DNA from: Psychrobacter sp. Pi2-52 | Lineage (GTDB): Bacteria; Pseudomonadota; Gammaproteobacteria; Pseudomonadales; Moraxellaceae | DNA length: 64,000 nt | Direction of reading: 5' to 3' | Assembly (NCBI RefSeq): GCF_904846705.1 | Contig: NZ_CAJHBS010000019.1 | Coordinates: 1 to 64,000 of the forward strand | Part shown: positions 30,329 through 40,173 of the stretch, piece after piece | How the letters are laid out: each line of letters starts with the position of its first letter | Position numbering within the stretch: position 1 is the first letter of the stretch | Program-made: the position numbers and the translations under genes | The notes under the pieces: generated by a model | What the model was told of the DNA's origin: nothing | What the model saw: only the letters and a program-made list of their open reading frames with translations | Databases searched by the model: none

Positions 30329-30643
30329 ATGTCTCAGCAGCCAGCAACGTCTGACAGCAACGTCAGCCGTGAAGAAATCCTAGAAGTTGCCAACCTTGCC
30401 CGCTTAGGTGTCGATGAAAGTACAGCCGATAGCTATGCTGATGATATCAGTAAAGTATTAAAACTGATGAATACGCTATCTAACGTTGATACGACAGACA
30501 TTAAGCCACTAGCCAATATCCATGAAGCTTGCCAAGAGCTGCGTGCTGATGTAGCAAAACACGATATCAATCGTGAGCGTAATCAGTCAGTCGCGCCTGC
30601 CGTAGAAGAAGGCTTATATCTAGTGCCTCAGGTGATTGAATAA
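30329..30643 (+). CDS. gatC: Asp-tRNA(Asn)/Glu-tRNA(Gln) amidotransferase subunit C
   Basis: A 104-residue GatC that stabilises the GatA-GatB complex. The core SREEILEVANLARLGVDEST and NTLSNVDTTDIKPLANI are typical. A TGGAG ribosome-binding site lies just before the ATG. The presence of gatCAB means Gln-tRNA and/or Asn-tRNA is made by transamidation. Confidence 0.95.
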   Translation: MSQQPATSDSNVSREEILEVANLARLGVDESTADSYADDISKVLKLMNTLSNVDTTDIKPLANIHEACQELRADVAKHDINRERNQSVAPAVEEGLYLVPQVIE

Positions 30644-30724
30644 TAATGGCTGAGTAATACAATCACGCATTTGCCATTATCCTATTTTATTTTATGCTAT
30701 TAACATTTTGACGGACGACACCTT

Positions 30725-32221
30725 ATGTCTGAACTTCATTTATTAAGTACCGAGCAGCTCATTACTGGCTTGCAAAACAAACAATTTAGCAGCGCCGAAT
30801 TAACCGAACACTACATCAAGCGTATCGATGCGCTAGACGGCAAAATTAACAGCTTTATCACTCATACCTCTGAAACAGCACGCGCACAAGCAAAAGCGGC
30901 AGACGAGATGCGTGCTCAGGGCGATCAACGTCCGCTACTTGGCGTCCCAATGGCGCACAAAGATATCTTTTGTACTCAGGGCGTACTGACCACTTGTGGC
31001 TCAAAGATGCTACATAACTTTGTCTCACCATATGACGCGACTATCGTTTCTAACATCGACAAAGCTGGCATGATTAGCTTAGGTAAACTCAATATGGATG
31101 AGTTTGCGATGGGCTCAGACAACAGTAGCTCATACTACGGCACCGTACAGAATCCTTGGAACCTAGAGCGCGTCCCTGGTGGCTCATCAGGTGGTAGTGC
31201 TGCTGCTGTTGCCGCTGGTTTTGTCCCTGTTGCTACCGGTAGTGATACGGGTGGCTCTATTCGTCAGCCTGCCTCATTCTGTGGTCTAACGGGCATCAAG
31301 CCTACTTATGGCCGTGTGTCACGTTTTGGTATGATTGCCTACGCTTCAAGTCTAGATCAAGCGGGTAGCATGGGACGCAGCGCTAAAGATTGCGCTTATC
31401 TACTCCAGCCAATGATTGGTCATGATCCGCGCGATGCAACTTCTATCAAATATGAGATGCCTGACTACGTACAAGACATCGATGATGCCCAAGCCGCTGC
31501 TGGTGATAAGCCATTTGACGGTCTTCGTATTGGTGTGGCCAAAGAATACTTCGGTGCAGGGCTTGATAGCGAAGTTGAGCAAGCAGCACGTGCTGCGCTC
31601 AAAAAATACGAAGAGCTGGGCGCAACGATTGTAGAAGTGAACATCACTGATCCTGAGATCACGCTTGCCACTTACTACATGCTAGCACCTGCTGAAGCGT
31701 CATCGAACCTATCACGTTTCGATGGCGTACGTTTTGGCTATCGCTGTGAGAACCCAACGGACCTTATCGATCTATATACACGCTCACGCTCTGAAGGCTT
31801 TGGCCCTGAAGTACAGCGCCGTATCTTGACAGGGACGTATGCGCTATCGGCTGGTTATTTCGATGCTTACTATACCAAAGCACAGAAGATTCGCCGCTTA
31901 ATCGTCAAAGACTTCGATGAAGCCTTTGCTAGCTGTGATGTGATTGCTAGCCCGACTGCACCGACTGCGGCTTATAAGCTTAGTGAAGACCTAGATCCTG
32001 CAACGATGTACTTAGGTGACGTTTATACCATCGCGGTCAATCTAGCAGGTCTACCTGCCCTCAGTCAGCCAGTTGGTTTGACGACAGAAGGCCTACCTAT
32101 TGGCTTGCAATTAATCGGTAAGCATTGGCAAGAGAGTCAACTGCTCACGACAGCGCATCTGTTCCAGCAGCATACTGATCATCACCTACAACACTCTACC
32201 ATCGCAAAGGAGACGGTATAA
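30725..32221 (+). CDS. gatA: Asp-tRNA(Asn)/Glu-tRNA(Gln) amidotransferase subunit A
   Basis: A 498-residue amidase-signature protein that releases ammonia from glutamine. The catalytic Lys (MAHKDIFC, near residue 79), the cis-Ser and nucleophile Ser within the [16 protein letters not shown] and [16 protein letters not shown] blocks are all visible. Its stop overlaps the gatB start (TAATG), so the two are translationally coupled. Confidence 0.98.
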   Translation: MSELHLLSTEQLITGLQNKQFSSAELTEHYIKRIDALDGKINSFITHTSETARAQAKAADEMRAQGDQRPLLGVPMAHKDIFCTQGVLTTCGSKMLHNFVSPYDATIVSNIDKAGMISLGKLNMDEFAMGSDNSSSYYGTVQNPWNLERVPGGSSGGSAAAVAAGFVPVATGSDTGGSIRQPASFCGLTGIKPTYGRVSRFGMIAYASSLDQAGSMGRSAKDCAYLLQPMIGHDPRDATSIKYEMPDYVQDIDDAQAAAGDKPFDGLRIGVAKEYFGAGLDSEVEQAARAALKKYEELGATIVEVNITDPEITLATYYMLAPAEASSNLSRFDGVRFGYRCENPTDLIDLYTRSRSEGFGPEVQRRILTGTYALSAGYFDAYYTKAQKIRRLIVKDFDEAFASCDVIASPTAPTAAYKLSEDLDPATMYLGDVYTIAVNLAGLPALSQPVGLTTEGLPIGLQLIGKHWQESQLLTTAHLFQQHTDHHLQHSTIAKETV

Positions 32222-33747
32222 TGAGTACAGCTACTACTGATAACAATGCCGTCCGTGAACACGCCGTGCGTAAAGAGCTATTTGTCGATGGCTATGAAGT
32301 GGTCATCGGTATCGAGATTCACTGCCAGCTAAATACGGAAAGTAAGATTTTCTCAAGTGCGCCGACTGACTTTGGTCATGAGCCAAACAGCCAAGCAAGT
32401 ATCGTCGATTTGGGTTTGCCTGGCGTATTACCAGTGTTAAATGCTGGTGTGGTCGATCGTGCGCTAAAATTCGGTATCGGTGTCAATGCTGAGCTGGGTC
32501 TGTTTAATACGTTTGACCGTAAAAACTACTTTTACCCTGACTTGCCTAAAGGCTATCAAATCACCCAGATGGCCAATCCTATCGTGGGTGAAGGCTATAT
32601 CGATGTCGTCGTCAACGAAGGCGAAAAGAACGAATATCCGAAACGTATGGGTATCACTCGCGCACATCTAGAAGAAGATGCAGGTAAATCTGTCCATGAT
32701 GCAGTCGATGGTATGACGGGTGTGGATTTGAACCGTGCAGGTACACCACTAATCGAAATCGTCTCTGAGCCAGACATGCGCTCTGCTCACGAAGCACTTG
32801 CCTACATCAAAGCCATTCATCAGCTAGTTACTTGGCTAGGTATCTCAGACGCAGTAATGGCTGAAGGCTCATTCCGCTGTGACTGTAACGTCTCTGTGCG
32901 CAAGCCAGGTGCTGATCTCGGTACACGTACTGAGCTAAAAAACCTAAACTCATTCCGCTTTATTGAGCGTGCTATCAATCGTGAAATCGAGCGTCAAATC
33001 GATATCTTAGAAGATGGCGGCAAAGTCGTACAAGCAACGATGCTATATGATCCAGAGCGTGATGAAACGCGTACCATGCGTACCAAAGAAGACGCCAATG
33101 ACTATCGCTACTTCCCTGATCCTGACCTGCTGCCTGTCCGTATCGAGCAGCATACGGTTGATGCGATCAAAGCAGCGATGCCAGAGCTACCAGTCGCTCG
33201 TCGCGCACGCTTTGAAGAAGCGCTTGGTCTGTCAGAATATGACGCTCGTATCTTGACTGGTAGTCGTCAAATTGCCGACTACTTCGAAGATGTAGTGGCT
33301 GAAATCGGTCAGCAAGATGCCAAAATGGCTGGCAACTGGGTCATGGGCGACTTGCTCGGTGCCCTGAACAAAGATGACACCGACATCATCGACTCCCCTA
33401 TCAGCGCCAAACAATTGGCTGGCATGCTCAAGCGTATCAAAGATGACACGCTATCTGGCAAACTGGCTAAGAAAGTCTTTAGTGCTCTATACGAGCGCGA
33501 TGGCGGCGATGGCGATGATGCAGCAGATAAAATCATCAAAGAAAAAGGCCTCAAGCAAGAAACCGATACTGGCGCTATCAAAGCGATGGTAGAAGAAGTC
33601 ATCGCAAAAAATGAAGCGATGGTAGAAGAATATCGTGGCGGTAAAGAAAAAGCCTTTAACGGTCTAGTCGGTCAGGTCATGAAAGCCAGTCGCGGTAGTG
33701 CTAACCCACAGCAAGTGAACCAAATTCTAAAAGAATTATTGGGTTAA
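32221..33747 (+). CDS. gatB: Asp-tRNA(Asn)/Glu-tRNA(Gln) amidotransferase subunit B
   Basis: A 508-residue GatB that phosphorylates and amidates misacylated tRNA. The N-terminal cradle includes [19 protein letters not shown] and [15 protein letters not shown]; the central part has [17 protein letters not shown]; the helical and YqeY-type tail domain ends [13 protein letters not shown]. Complete and normal in length. Confidence 0.98.
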   Translation: MSTATTDNNAVREHAVRKELFVDGYEVVIGIEIHCQLNTESKIFSSAPTDFGHEPNSQASIVDLGLPGVLPVLNAGVVDRALKFGIGVNAELGLFNTFDRKNYFYPDLPKGYQITQMANPIVGEGYIDVVVNEGEKNEYPKRMGITRAHLEEDAGKSVHDAVDGMTGVDLNRAGTPLIEIVSEPDMRSAHEALAYIKAIHQLVTWLGISDAVMAEGSFRCDCNVSVRKPGADLGTRTELKNLNSFRFIERAINREIERQIDILEDGGKVVQATMLYDPERDETRTMRTKEDANDYRYFPDPDLLPVRIEQHTVDAIKAAMPELPVARRARFEEALGLSEYDARILTGSRQIADYFEDVVAEIGQQDAKMAGNWVMGDLLGALNKDDTDIIDSPISAKQLAGMLKRIKDDTLSGKLAKKVFSALYERDGGDGDDAADKIIKEKGLKQETDTGAIKAMVEEVIAKNEAMVEEYRGGKEKAFNGLVGQVMKASRGSANPQQVNQILKELLG

Positions 33748-33822
33748 TATTGGCTGCTAAGCGATTATACTGACTATGCTATGCAGAATAATATTGTAGA
33801 GTTTGGCTGCTATAAATAGCCC

Positions 33823-33850
33823 TTGCAATATACATAATTTTGCGTAAAAT
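33823..33850 (+). promoter_or_regulatory. tRNA-Pro promoter
   Basis: TTGCAA (33823-33828) and TAAAAT (33845-33850) lie 16 bp apart. The -10 ends 11 bp before the mature tRNA 5' end, which fits a short 5' leader. Confidence 0.65.
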
Positions 33851-33861
33851 AGTCAGTCACT

Positions 33862-33938
33862 CGGGGCGTAGCGCAGTCTGGTAGCGCACTACACTGGGGG
33901 TGTAGTGGTCGCAGGTTCAAATCCTGCCGTTCCGACCA
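33862..33938 (+). tRNA. tRNA-Pro (anticodon GGG)
   Basis: A 77-nt cloverleaf: acceptor CGGGGCG pairs with CGTTCCG (two G-T pairs), the anticodon arm CTACA/TGTAG encloses loop CTGGGGG, the T loop is GTTCAAATC, and CCA is encoded. It is followed by a strong terminator and by accessory genes, so its 3' end may once have been an integration site. Confidence 0.95.
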
Positions 33939-33960
33939 AACATAGCAGTAATAGAGAAAA

Positions 33961-33994
33961 GCCAATCATTGTTTTCAATGGTTGGCTTTTTTTT
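33961..33994 (+). terminator. Rho-independent terminator after tRNA-Pro
   Basis: Arms GCCAATCATTG and CAATGGTTGGC (one G-T pair) with a TTTT loop are followed by eight T residues. Confidence 0.9.
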
Positions 33995-34034
33995 GTGCTA
34001 GATTTGGTTGGTGATTGTATGATGGACAATCAAA

Positions 34035-34102
34035 AGTCAGCCATTCACACACTTTTAGGCTGACTTGTATTTATCTTTGTTTAAGGGTGTAGGGGTGTGA
34101 AT
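34035..34102 (+). promoter_or_regulatory. Structured leader with loop complementary to the start region (copy A)
   Basis: Stem AGTCAGCC (34035-34042) and GGCTGACT (34058-34065) encloses a 15-nt loop containing ATTCACAC (34043-34050). GTGTGAAT at 34095-34102 covers the GTG start of the next gene and is the exact complement of that loop segment. The same architecture precedes the related gene at 55741. It could form a pseudoknot that blocks translation, or be a DNA operator. Confidence 0.55.
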
Positions 34103-35077
34103 GTGAGCTATTTGTTTAAGGACTTCTTAAGTCTTGAAGATGTAGGCGAATATATGAACCAGCATGGATATTCTTGTGACTTGGAAGTAGAAGAGGATTA
34201 CTATAGATTGAAAGATACTATCTTAGACCTTCATAATGAACAGAAACTGAGCATCGTATTTTATCATGATGATTTTGCTACTATTAAAACGCTAAAGATT
34301 GCTGAAAATGGTTCGACTGAACAAATAGAAGAATTTGAGTTCTATATATCAGGATACTTCCATGCCCCAGAAGCTACTTCAGTACTAAAAGACGGAGCGA
34401 ATTTAAGAATAATACAAAGCTATTACAACTATTATTTATTGCATGATAAAGATGAATTACCAATTTATGATGATGATAATAAATATAAAAATATAATTGG
34501 TAGTAAGTTTACTTCAATAGAGTTTGGTGATGACATAACGCCGTCAATCGTAGAGCTTTCTGATTTGAGATTTCCTAAGGCTGATTTAGATAAGTTGTTC
34601 AATAAAAAAGGTAGCGAGTTGAAAAGTGTCAAAGATGAATTAGCAGACGTAAAAGCACAAAATGCGAAATTAATTGCTGACATAGAGAAAAATAAAACTA
34701 CCGGCAGTTTTTCAACGGGAACACCGACAGTAGCGTATGGCGAACCTAAGACCAATGAGCAGTTAACAGAAGCGTTGACAACTGCTAACAACCAAATAGC
34801 AGACCTTAAGAGCCAACTTGCACAAGCTAAATCTGAACTAGCAGACAAGCCAGTTGATGATAAGAAGTTAGCGCCCAACTCAGAAGCTAAAGTAGCTAAG
34901 CTAATCTATACCATATTGAGTGAACTTAAATATGAACTAACACTAGGCGGTAAAGGCAACACTAACCTATTAATCGAAAATGCTTCAAAAAACCTCAATA
35001 CCCCGCTATCACCTAATTTTATAGCTTACTGGTTAAAAAAAGCCTATCAGCTAAAAATTAAAGACCCAAATAATTAG
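34097..35077 (+). CDS. Uncharacterised coiled-coil protein, accessory (copy A)
   Basis: A 326-residue acidic protein of no family I recognise. Residues ~1-150 are a globular Asp/Glu/Tyr-rich part. Residues ~165-260 form two coiled-coil stretches (KSVKDELADVKAQNAKLIAD and IADLKSQLAQAKSELAD), joined by a linker TGTPTVAYGEPKTNEQL-like. Residues ~265-326 are a compact basic-hydrophobic C-terminal domain. The linker (TPTVAYGEPKTNEQL) resembles NPTVAHSDPQTNNYL in the protein at 55741. Start is GTG with an AGGGG site upstream. A palindrome cluster begins at its stop codon. A DNA-binding or replication/partition role is inference from context only. Confidence 0.7.
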   Translation: MNVSYLFKDFLSLEDVGEYMNQHGYSCDLEVEEDYYRLKDTILDLHNEQKLSIVFYHDDFATIKTLKIAENGSTEQIEEFEFYISGYFHAPEATSVLKDGANLRIIQSYYNYYLLHDKDELPIYDDDNKYKNIIGSKFTSIEFGDDITPSIVELSDLRFPKADLDKLFNKKGSELKSVKDELADVKAQNAKLIADIEKNKTTGSFSTGTPTVAYGEPKTNEQLTEALTTANNQIADLKSQLAQAKSELADKPVDDKKLAPNSEAKVAKLIYTILSELKYELTLGGKGNTNLLIENASKNLNTPLSPNFIAYWLKKAYQLKIKDPNN

Positions 35078-35134
35078 GGTCATATCGTCATTTTTTAGGG
35101 TCATATGACCGTCATGTGACCTTATATGACCCCC
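35077..35134. repeat. GGTCATATGACC palindrome cluster
   Basis: Sites: GGGTCATAT (35077-35085), GGGTCATATGACC (35098-35110), GTCATGTGACC (35111-35121) and ATATGACCC (35124-35132). They start on the stop codon of the coiled-coil gene and precede a small membrane ORF. They could be binding sites for the coiled-coil protein or a regulator. Confidence 0.7.
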
Positions 35135-35204
35135 TTATCACCACATACCATAGAACCATGTTGAAAGCCGTAGCACACCGTTATGGCAAATATGGAGCTA
35201 GATA

Positions 35205-35381
35205 ATGACTCAGCAAGATTATACCCCACCTAATTTAGAGCAGCCACCGCATAACGCGCCTAGCAATTTATCAAAACGGCTACTCCCTATACTTAGAATA
35301 GTACTCAGCATCCTTTTACCCTACCTGCTATCACCGCCTGATATCAGCATTCATATTTATCATATTAATATTATATTTTAA
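35205..35381 (+). CDS. Small membrane ORF, accessory
   Basis: A 58-residue ORF. The N-terminal half is Pro/Asn/Gln-rich (MTQQDYTPPNLEQPPHNAPS), followed by a basic turn and a hydrophobic segment (LLPILRIVLSILLPYLL) that could span the membrane. No strong ribosome-binding site besides GGAGCTAGATA. Its position after the palindromes parallels the regulator genes of the tRNA-Arg island. It may be a relic. Function unknown. Confidence 0.4.
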   Translation: MTQQDYTPPNLEQPPHNAPSNLSKRLLPILRIVLSILLPYLLSPPDISIHIYHINIIF

Positions 35382-35455
35382 CGCTAAAACACTGAGCACT
35401 ACCCTAGCCGATACTCGTGTCCTATAGACTTTTATGAAGCGAGCCGTTAGGGTAA

Positions 35456-36460
35456 ATGTACACCTTCACACTGGTTTATCCGATGTCCGAGCTTGTCAAT
35501 CAGCCCACATTTAATCGCCTCATAGATGACTCTCCTTGGGAACGTTACCGCCGACCTTATGTGCGCGACTTGTCTTATGTATTGGCATGTCCTAATGTTT
35601 TGACACAGTGGCTAGACTTTGCTCCGCACCAGAATACACATACGGTTGCCGTGCATAGCGCACAATTTTGGCAGACGCAGTTTGAGGCGTATAAGCAACG
35701 ATTAACAGAGCTAGACACCACTGCCGCCTATCAAGAGCTGACTCGCTATTTGCTCAAACGCCCCAGTCCCAATCGGCTGGGTTTTCATTTTGAAGGTTTA
35801 CTGTCATTTTGGTTAGAGGATGGGTTTGCACGCAAGCTGCATCCGTATGAGACACTGGCTAGCAATGTGCAGCTCTATAATGGTAAGCAGACGACTGGTG
35901 AGCTTGATTTGATTTTGTATAACCATGCAGAACAGCTGGTTGAACATTGGGAGCTAGCCATTAAGTTTTTTATGGGGTCAGCACCTTTTGAGCCTGTGAA
36001 CTGGGTTGGGATTAATTCCAATGATAATCTACAGCGTAAAATGACACACATGCAAACCAAGCAGTTTCGAGCGGTGTGGGTAGATACAGAAAATCACGGA
36101 CAGGTAAAAATCGATAAGCGTTATGGCGTGATTAAAGGGCGATTCTTTTTACCGATTAACACAGCTGATTGCGGTGATTATGATTGGCCATACTGGCTCA
36201 CGCCGAGTTTTCCAATACATGAGTGGTGTGATAAAAGAGACATGGCAAGTCTTGCAACGATTGACACTACAGATTTGCGAGCCGCGCATTATATTGAGTG
36301 GTTCACCAAGCGCGACTTTTATGATGGGCGAACTGCTTATGATGGTCATCAGCAGCCGATAGTTTGGTCAGATAGCGAGCTACCTAAAACAGGTTTATAT
36401 TTTGAAGGCAATCGACCAATCGTTATTTACCCAAGACAGTCAGACCAGCTCGATGAATAA
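35456..36460 (+). CDS. DUF1853 family protein
   Basis: A 334-residue cytosolic protein of the DUF1853 family (function unknown). Recognisable segments: RPYVRDLSYVLACPNVL near the N-terminus, RLGFHFEGLLSFWLED, GELDLILYN and EHWELAIKFFMG, a nuclease-like Glu/Asp arrangement (E-x-D...E-x-x-x-K) seen in PD-(D/E)XK folds. The start could be the ATG at 35456 or the internal MSELVNQ Met nine codons later. It marks the return to ordinary chromosome after the tRNA-Pro remnant. Confidence 0.85.
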   Translation: MYTFTLVYPMSELVNQPTFNRLIDDSPWERYRRPYVRDLSYVLACPNVLTQWLDFAPHQNTHTVAVHSAQFWQTQFEAYKQRLTELDTTAAYQELTRYLLKRPSPNRLGFHFEGLLSFWLEDGFARKLHPYETLASNVQLYNGKQTTGELDLILYNHAEQLVEHWELAIKFFMGSAPFEPVNWVGINSNDNLQRKMTHMQTKQFRAVWVDTENHGQVKIDKRYGVIKGRFFLPINTADCGDYDWPYWLTPSFPIHEWCDKRDMASLATIDTTDLRAAHYIEWFTKRDFYDGRTAYDGHQQPIVWSDSELPKTGLYFEGNRPIVIYPRQSDQLDE

Positions 36461-36541
36461 ATTTAGCTAACCTAAACTTTTAAAATAAAACTGCTTGGAT
36501 AATGTTTTAGCCTTAACAATCGAACAGCTTTCACAGAATGC

Positions 36542-37084
36542 TTAATAGCTCTCAATCACTTGCATTAGCTCATATCTAAGCATATCGGCACTCGGCATAC
36601 GCTCAGCATGGAAGCGCACCATCGCAATACCTGCACTGGCAAGCGCCTTATCCTTTTTATCATCCGCTTTTTGGCGGGCTTTGCTACTATGCGTCCAGTC
36701 ATCAAGCTCGATAGCGACCAATGTAGTCTGAGCATCGACATCCACGATCACATAGTCAACGCTCTGACGGCAGATACGATTGAACCAAAAGCTACGCTCT
36801 GATGTCTCACTACTATTGGCTTCAATGATCCGTGACAGCTGTACTTGGACAAATATGTGATACTCCGGCAGCGCATTTTTTAACTTATTAAAAAATATCA
36901 CTTCCGTATCGGTCATAATCGGCATCGGCGCAAATGGCCAAATAGCCAACTCATCACCGCGCACAGGTTTTGGATCTGGCTCAACGACAGGGCGCTTCGT
37001 CAGTAGTGTTGGTAGCAGCTTCGGTAACGTAATCAGCCCCAAAAACCCAACGGCCAATATTAAAAATATAACACCAAACGACAT
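36542..37084 (-). CDS. DUF2726 membrane-anchored nuclease-like protein
   Basis: A 180-residue protein with one N-terminal membrane segment (residues 4-22) and a DUF2726 domain (MTDTEVIFFNKLKNALPEYH to the C-terminus). The segment SVDYVIVDVDAQTTLVAIEL followed by DDWTHSSKARQKADDKKDKA has the D...E-x-D pattern and Lys-rich helix of restriction-endonuclease-like (Vsr-like) folds. Biological role unknown. It lies alone on the minus strand between DUF1853 and the LysM/SPOR gene. Confidence 0.8.
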   Translation of the reverse strand: MSFGVIFLILAVGFLGLITLPKLLPTLLTKRPVVEPDPKPVRGDELAIWPFAPMPIMTDTEVIFFNKLKNALPEYHIFVQVQLSRIIEANSSETSERSFWFNRICRQSVDYVIVDVDAQTTLVAIELDDWTHSSKARQKADDKKDKALASAGIAMVRFHAERMPSADMLRYELMQVIESY

Positions 37085-37259
37085 GATTCTACCTTATACA
37101 GTATGAGAGTGATGGGCTAATTGTCATTATTAATAGCAATGAATAATGCGCCGATCACGACAAGGCAACCTATATAGGCTGACAGGTTATACAACAACGG
37201 ATTATAAAAATGGCGCTCATCTTAACTAAGGCTGCGCTAATCAGCAATCTATAAAACAA

Positions 37260-37290
37260 AAAACACGACAGTATTTGTCGTGTTTTTATA
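37260..37290. terminator. Terminator of the accD-folC-SPOR operon
   Basis: Arms AAAACACGACA (37260-37270) and TGTCGTGTTTT (37276-37286) with a 5-nt loop and A/T tracts on both sides. It lies 50 bp past the stop of the LysM/SPOR gene on the minus strand. Confidence 0.88.
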
Positions 37291-37335
37291 TAAAGTAGAT
37301 AAAAGTCGTATTGAGACCGTTAGAAATGCTCTAGC

Positions 37336-38541
37336 TTAACGCCAGTAAAGCACCCAAGCGCTGGTCGTATTTACTTTAGGGTCACTATTGATTTTATCTT
37401 TTAATGCCAATGCTGCGACTTTGCCACGTTCAGGCCCAACCACAACACGCACTCCACGACTAGTGGCACTGGTCTTGACTTGATAACCTGCTGCTCGGAA
37501 CTTTTTCGCTAACTCATCCGCTTTGGCTTGGTCGTTTGCTAGAGCTACTTGCACCCCAAAGCTACCTTTAGCGTCTGTTTCTTTGACTTCTTTACGCGCT
37601 TCACTCAGTTTTTGCTGCGCTTCACGTTTGGCATCGGCAGATTTCTTAGCCAGCGCTTCTTCTTGTTGGCGCTTCTTCTCACGTGCTTGTTCAGCGGCCG
37701 CCGCTTCACGCTCTAAACGTTGTACCTGTTTGCTCGATGGGATGGTGATACTCTGACCCAGTTGTAGCGCTGCTGATGGAGATAGGTTGTTGGCTTGAGC
37801 CAATACTTCTACAGGCATATTATATTGTCTTGCCAGTTTTATGAGTCCATCACCTTTCTTAATCTGATATTCAGAAGGCGATTTGGGTGGCTCGTTTTTT
37901 GCCGCTTCAGCTGCTTCTCTTTTTCTCTCAGCCGCTGCTTGAGCTTCAGCCTGCTTTTTTTCTTCGGCTAGTTTCTCTGCCTCCGCTTGTTTTTTGCTCT
38001 CAGCAAGTTTTTTGGCGGCCGCTTGCTCTTTGATAGCCGCTTGCCTTTGGGCTTCTTGTTGCTCTTGAGCCGCCTTTTGCTTTTCGGCTTCGCTAGACTT
38101 TGTAGTATCAGTAGCAGACTGACTCTCAGTACGAGGCTGAACGGTAAGATCTGTAGTAACGTCTTTTGTAGACTCGGTACTGCTGGTTTCATCAGGAGTT
38201 GGCGCACTATTATCGACATATTGCTGGCTCTCAGCACGTGCCTTGGCCAATGCTTCTGCTTCAGCAATCTCCTGCTCTGTCAAAAACTCTTTTGCACGTT
38301 TTTCTTGCTCTGCAACGCGGGCTGCACGCTCTTTTTGCTTTTGAGCAAGGATACGCTTTTCTGTTTCAATATCAGTTGTGAGCGGCTGCGGAGACTCTTG
38401 CTCCGAGCTTGATTTATCGACCATCGCTGACATCGGCTCAGGCTGATCGCTATCACCAATCTGTTGCACCATGGCGTATAGCATCACGCTACCGCCGATA
38501 ATCATCCCAATGCCCAATAAGGCTTGTCTCGAAAAGTTCAT
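37336..38541 (-). CDS. LysM- and SPOR-domain envelope protein (DedD-like)
   Basis: A 401-residue protein with an N-terminal membrane anchor (residues ~8-24), a long Ala/Glu/Lys/Gln-rich coiled or extended region (~45-225), a LysM domain (YQIKKGDGLIKLARQYNMPV to ITIPSS, ~227-272), a second charged helix and a C-terminal SPOR domain (GSFGVQVALANDQAKADELA to YWR). SPOR binds denuded septal glycan, and LysM binds peptidoglycan. Its place after accD-folC is that of E. coli dedD, but the LysM domain is an addition. Likely a cell-division protein. Confidence 0.85.
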   Translation of the reverse strand: MNFSRQALLGIGMIIGGSVMLYAMVQQIGDSDQPEPMSAMVDKSSSEQESPQPLTTDIETEKRILAQKQKERAARVAEQEKRAKEFLTEQEIAEAEALAKARAESQQYVDNSAPTPDETSSTESTKDVTTDLTVQPRTESQSATDTTKSSEAEKQKAAQEQQEAQRQAAIKEQAAAKKLAESKKQAEAEKLAEEKKQAEAQAAAERKREAAEAAKNEPPKSPSEYQIKKGDGLIKLARQYNMPVEVLAQANNLSPSAALQLGQSITIPSSKQVQRLEREAAAAEQAREKKRQQEEALAKKSADAKREAQQKLSEARKEVKETDAKGSFGVQVALANDQAKADELAKKFRAAGYQVKTSATSRGVRVVVGPERGKVAALALKDKINSDPKVNTTSAWVLYWR

Positions 38542-38799
38542 CCGTTTACGTCTCTTAGTTGGTAATAAGGTTGATTGAGCGGCGCAGCGACTATCTCAAA
38601 GCAGTATATCAAATCGCTTTAATCATGATCTCTTACCGCCAGTTACTGTCAGTTAATGCCATCAGGGTTGAAAATTTGTGCCGACCATCTTCTACTGGTC
38701 TGGCAAATCATTTTGATTATAAAGCATATTTTTCATGCTGTCTGCTATCAGGCTACGACTAAGATTAACATTAAACAGGCACTACTTTAACTTAAATTA

Positions 38800-40173
38800 T
38801 CATACGCTAAGGGCACTTAACGCTTCCCCAATCGTATGAAACGAGCCACATACGACGATAAGGTCTTGCGGTTGGCTCGCCTCTATCACTGCATGGGTCG
38901 CTGTATGCAAACCATCGAACTCATATATATTGGTGCTATCGATATATTTAACCAATACACCTTGTAGCTGCTCAGTAGTCGCGGCACGAGGGTAATCAAT
39001 CTCAGCGATAAACCAGTCACTAATTGGTAAGCCTGCTTCAGTCAAACGCTGCACAACCTTATCAATATCCTTATCACCTAACATAGAAAATAGCATTTTT
39101 ATCTTTGGTGTAGGGATATCCGCTGAGCTATCTTGATTACTTTGCTTGGCTACATGCTGCTGCCAAAATGGTAATAGCTGCGCTAGTAAGAACTCAACGC
39201 CTTGCTCATTATGCGCCACATCAAACAACCAATGACGGCTATGACTCTCACGATAATCGAAACGACCTGCCAGTTTGACAGTTTGTAGTGCTTGCTCAAT
39301 GGCATTGATATCGACATCCAATGGACTTGCTAATACGGCTGATAGTGCATTGGCCGTGTTAGTCAACGATAGCGCAGGACGTGGTAACTGCAAGGTAACC
39401 GCTGCATTACTGTATTGCCAAGTCGTTGCATCAATGTCGCGGTAGCTAAAATCTTGTTCAATCTGATAGCAAGTAGCCTGCTGAGTATCGATGGATTTTT
39501 GCACGCTGGCTGGCATCTCAGTAGCACCGTAAATCAGAGGAATGCCGTTGCGCAAGATACCTGCTTTCTCGCGGCCAATATCCTCGACATTGTCCCCCAA
39601 CCAGTCGACGTGATCGATGCCGATATTGGTAATGACTGCCATGTCAGGATCAATAATATTGACCACATCTAGGCGGCCGCCCAACCCTACTTCTAATACC
39701 CACACGTCACAATCTGCCTCAGCGAATATCAATAGCGCTGCTAGTGTGGTCATCTCAAAGAACGACAACGTCAACTCGCACTGTAAGCGTGCCGCCTCTA
39801 CTTTGCTAAAGGCCTCAATCAGCGTCTGGTCGCTAACCATCTCGCCATTGATGCGTACACGCTCATTGAAAGCGCTAAGATGTGGCGACTGGTATAGTGC
39901 CGTCTTATAACCTGCGGCTTTACACATTTCGGCGATGACAGCGGTTGTAGATCCTTTGCCATTGGTACCTGCTACAGTAAATACATAAGCGTCATCTTTA
40001 GCTGACTGCACCACACCTAACGCTTCTGCGACAGGCAATACTCGTGACAATCCCATATCGATTGCAGACACATGAATCTGCTGCATATAATCGAGCCACT
40101 CAGTTAGGCTAGCACTTTCATTAGGACTATGGGCGTTGGGGCTGCGAAGGTCAGAGGCTAAAAGGTCAGACAT
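38800..40173 (-). CDS. folC: Dihydrofolate synthase / folylpolyglutamate synthase
   Basis: A 457-residue Mur-ligase-family enzyme that adds glutamate to dihydropteroate and folates. The P-loop is VAGTNGKGSTTAVIAEM, the Mg-binding and folate region is VLEVGLGGRLDVVNIIDPD, and the C-terminal domain has LFDVAHNEQGVEFLL. Downstream of accD and upstream of the SPOR protein, as in many gammaproteobacteria. Confidence 0.95.
   Translation of the reverse strand: MSDLLASDLRSPNAHSPNESASLTEWLDYMQQIHVSAIDMGLSRVLPVAEALGVVQSAKDDAYVFTVAGTNGKGSTTAVIAEMCKAAGYKTALYQSPHLSAFNERVRINGEMVSDQTLIEAFSKVEAARLQCELTLSFFEMTTLAALLIFAEADCDVWVLEVGLGGRLDVVNIIDPDMAVITNIGIDHVDWLGDNVEDIGREKAGILRNGIPLIYGATEMPASVQKSIDTQQATCYQIEQDFSYRDIDATTWQYSNAAVTLQLPRPALSLTNTANALSAVLASPLDVDINAIEQALQTVKLAGRFDYRESHSRHWLFDVAHNEQGVEFLLAQLLPFWQQHVAKQSNQDSSADIPTPKIKMLFSMLGDKDIDKVVQRLTEAGLPISDWFIAEIDYPRAATTEQLQGVLVKYIDSTNIYEFDGLHTATHAVIEASQPQDLIVVCGSFHTIGEALSALSV

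Noticed and set aside
33961-33994. Possible attachment-site repeat after tRNA-Pro
   Set aside because: It is a standard terminator hairpin; no copy of the tRNA 3' end was found within the next 2.6 kb.
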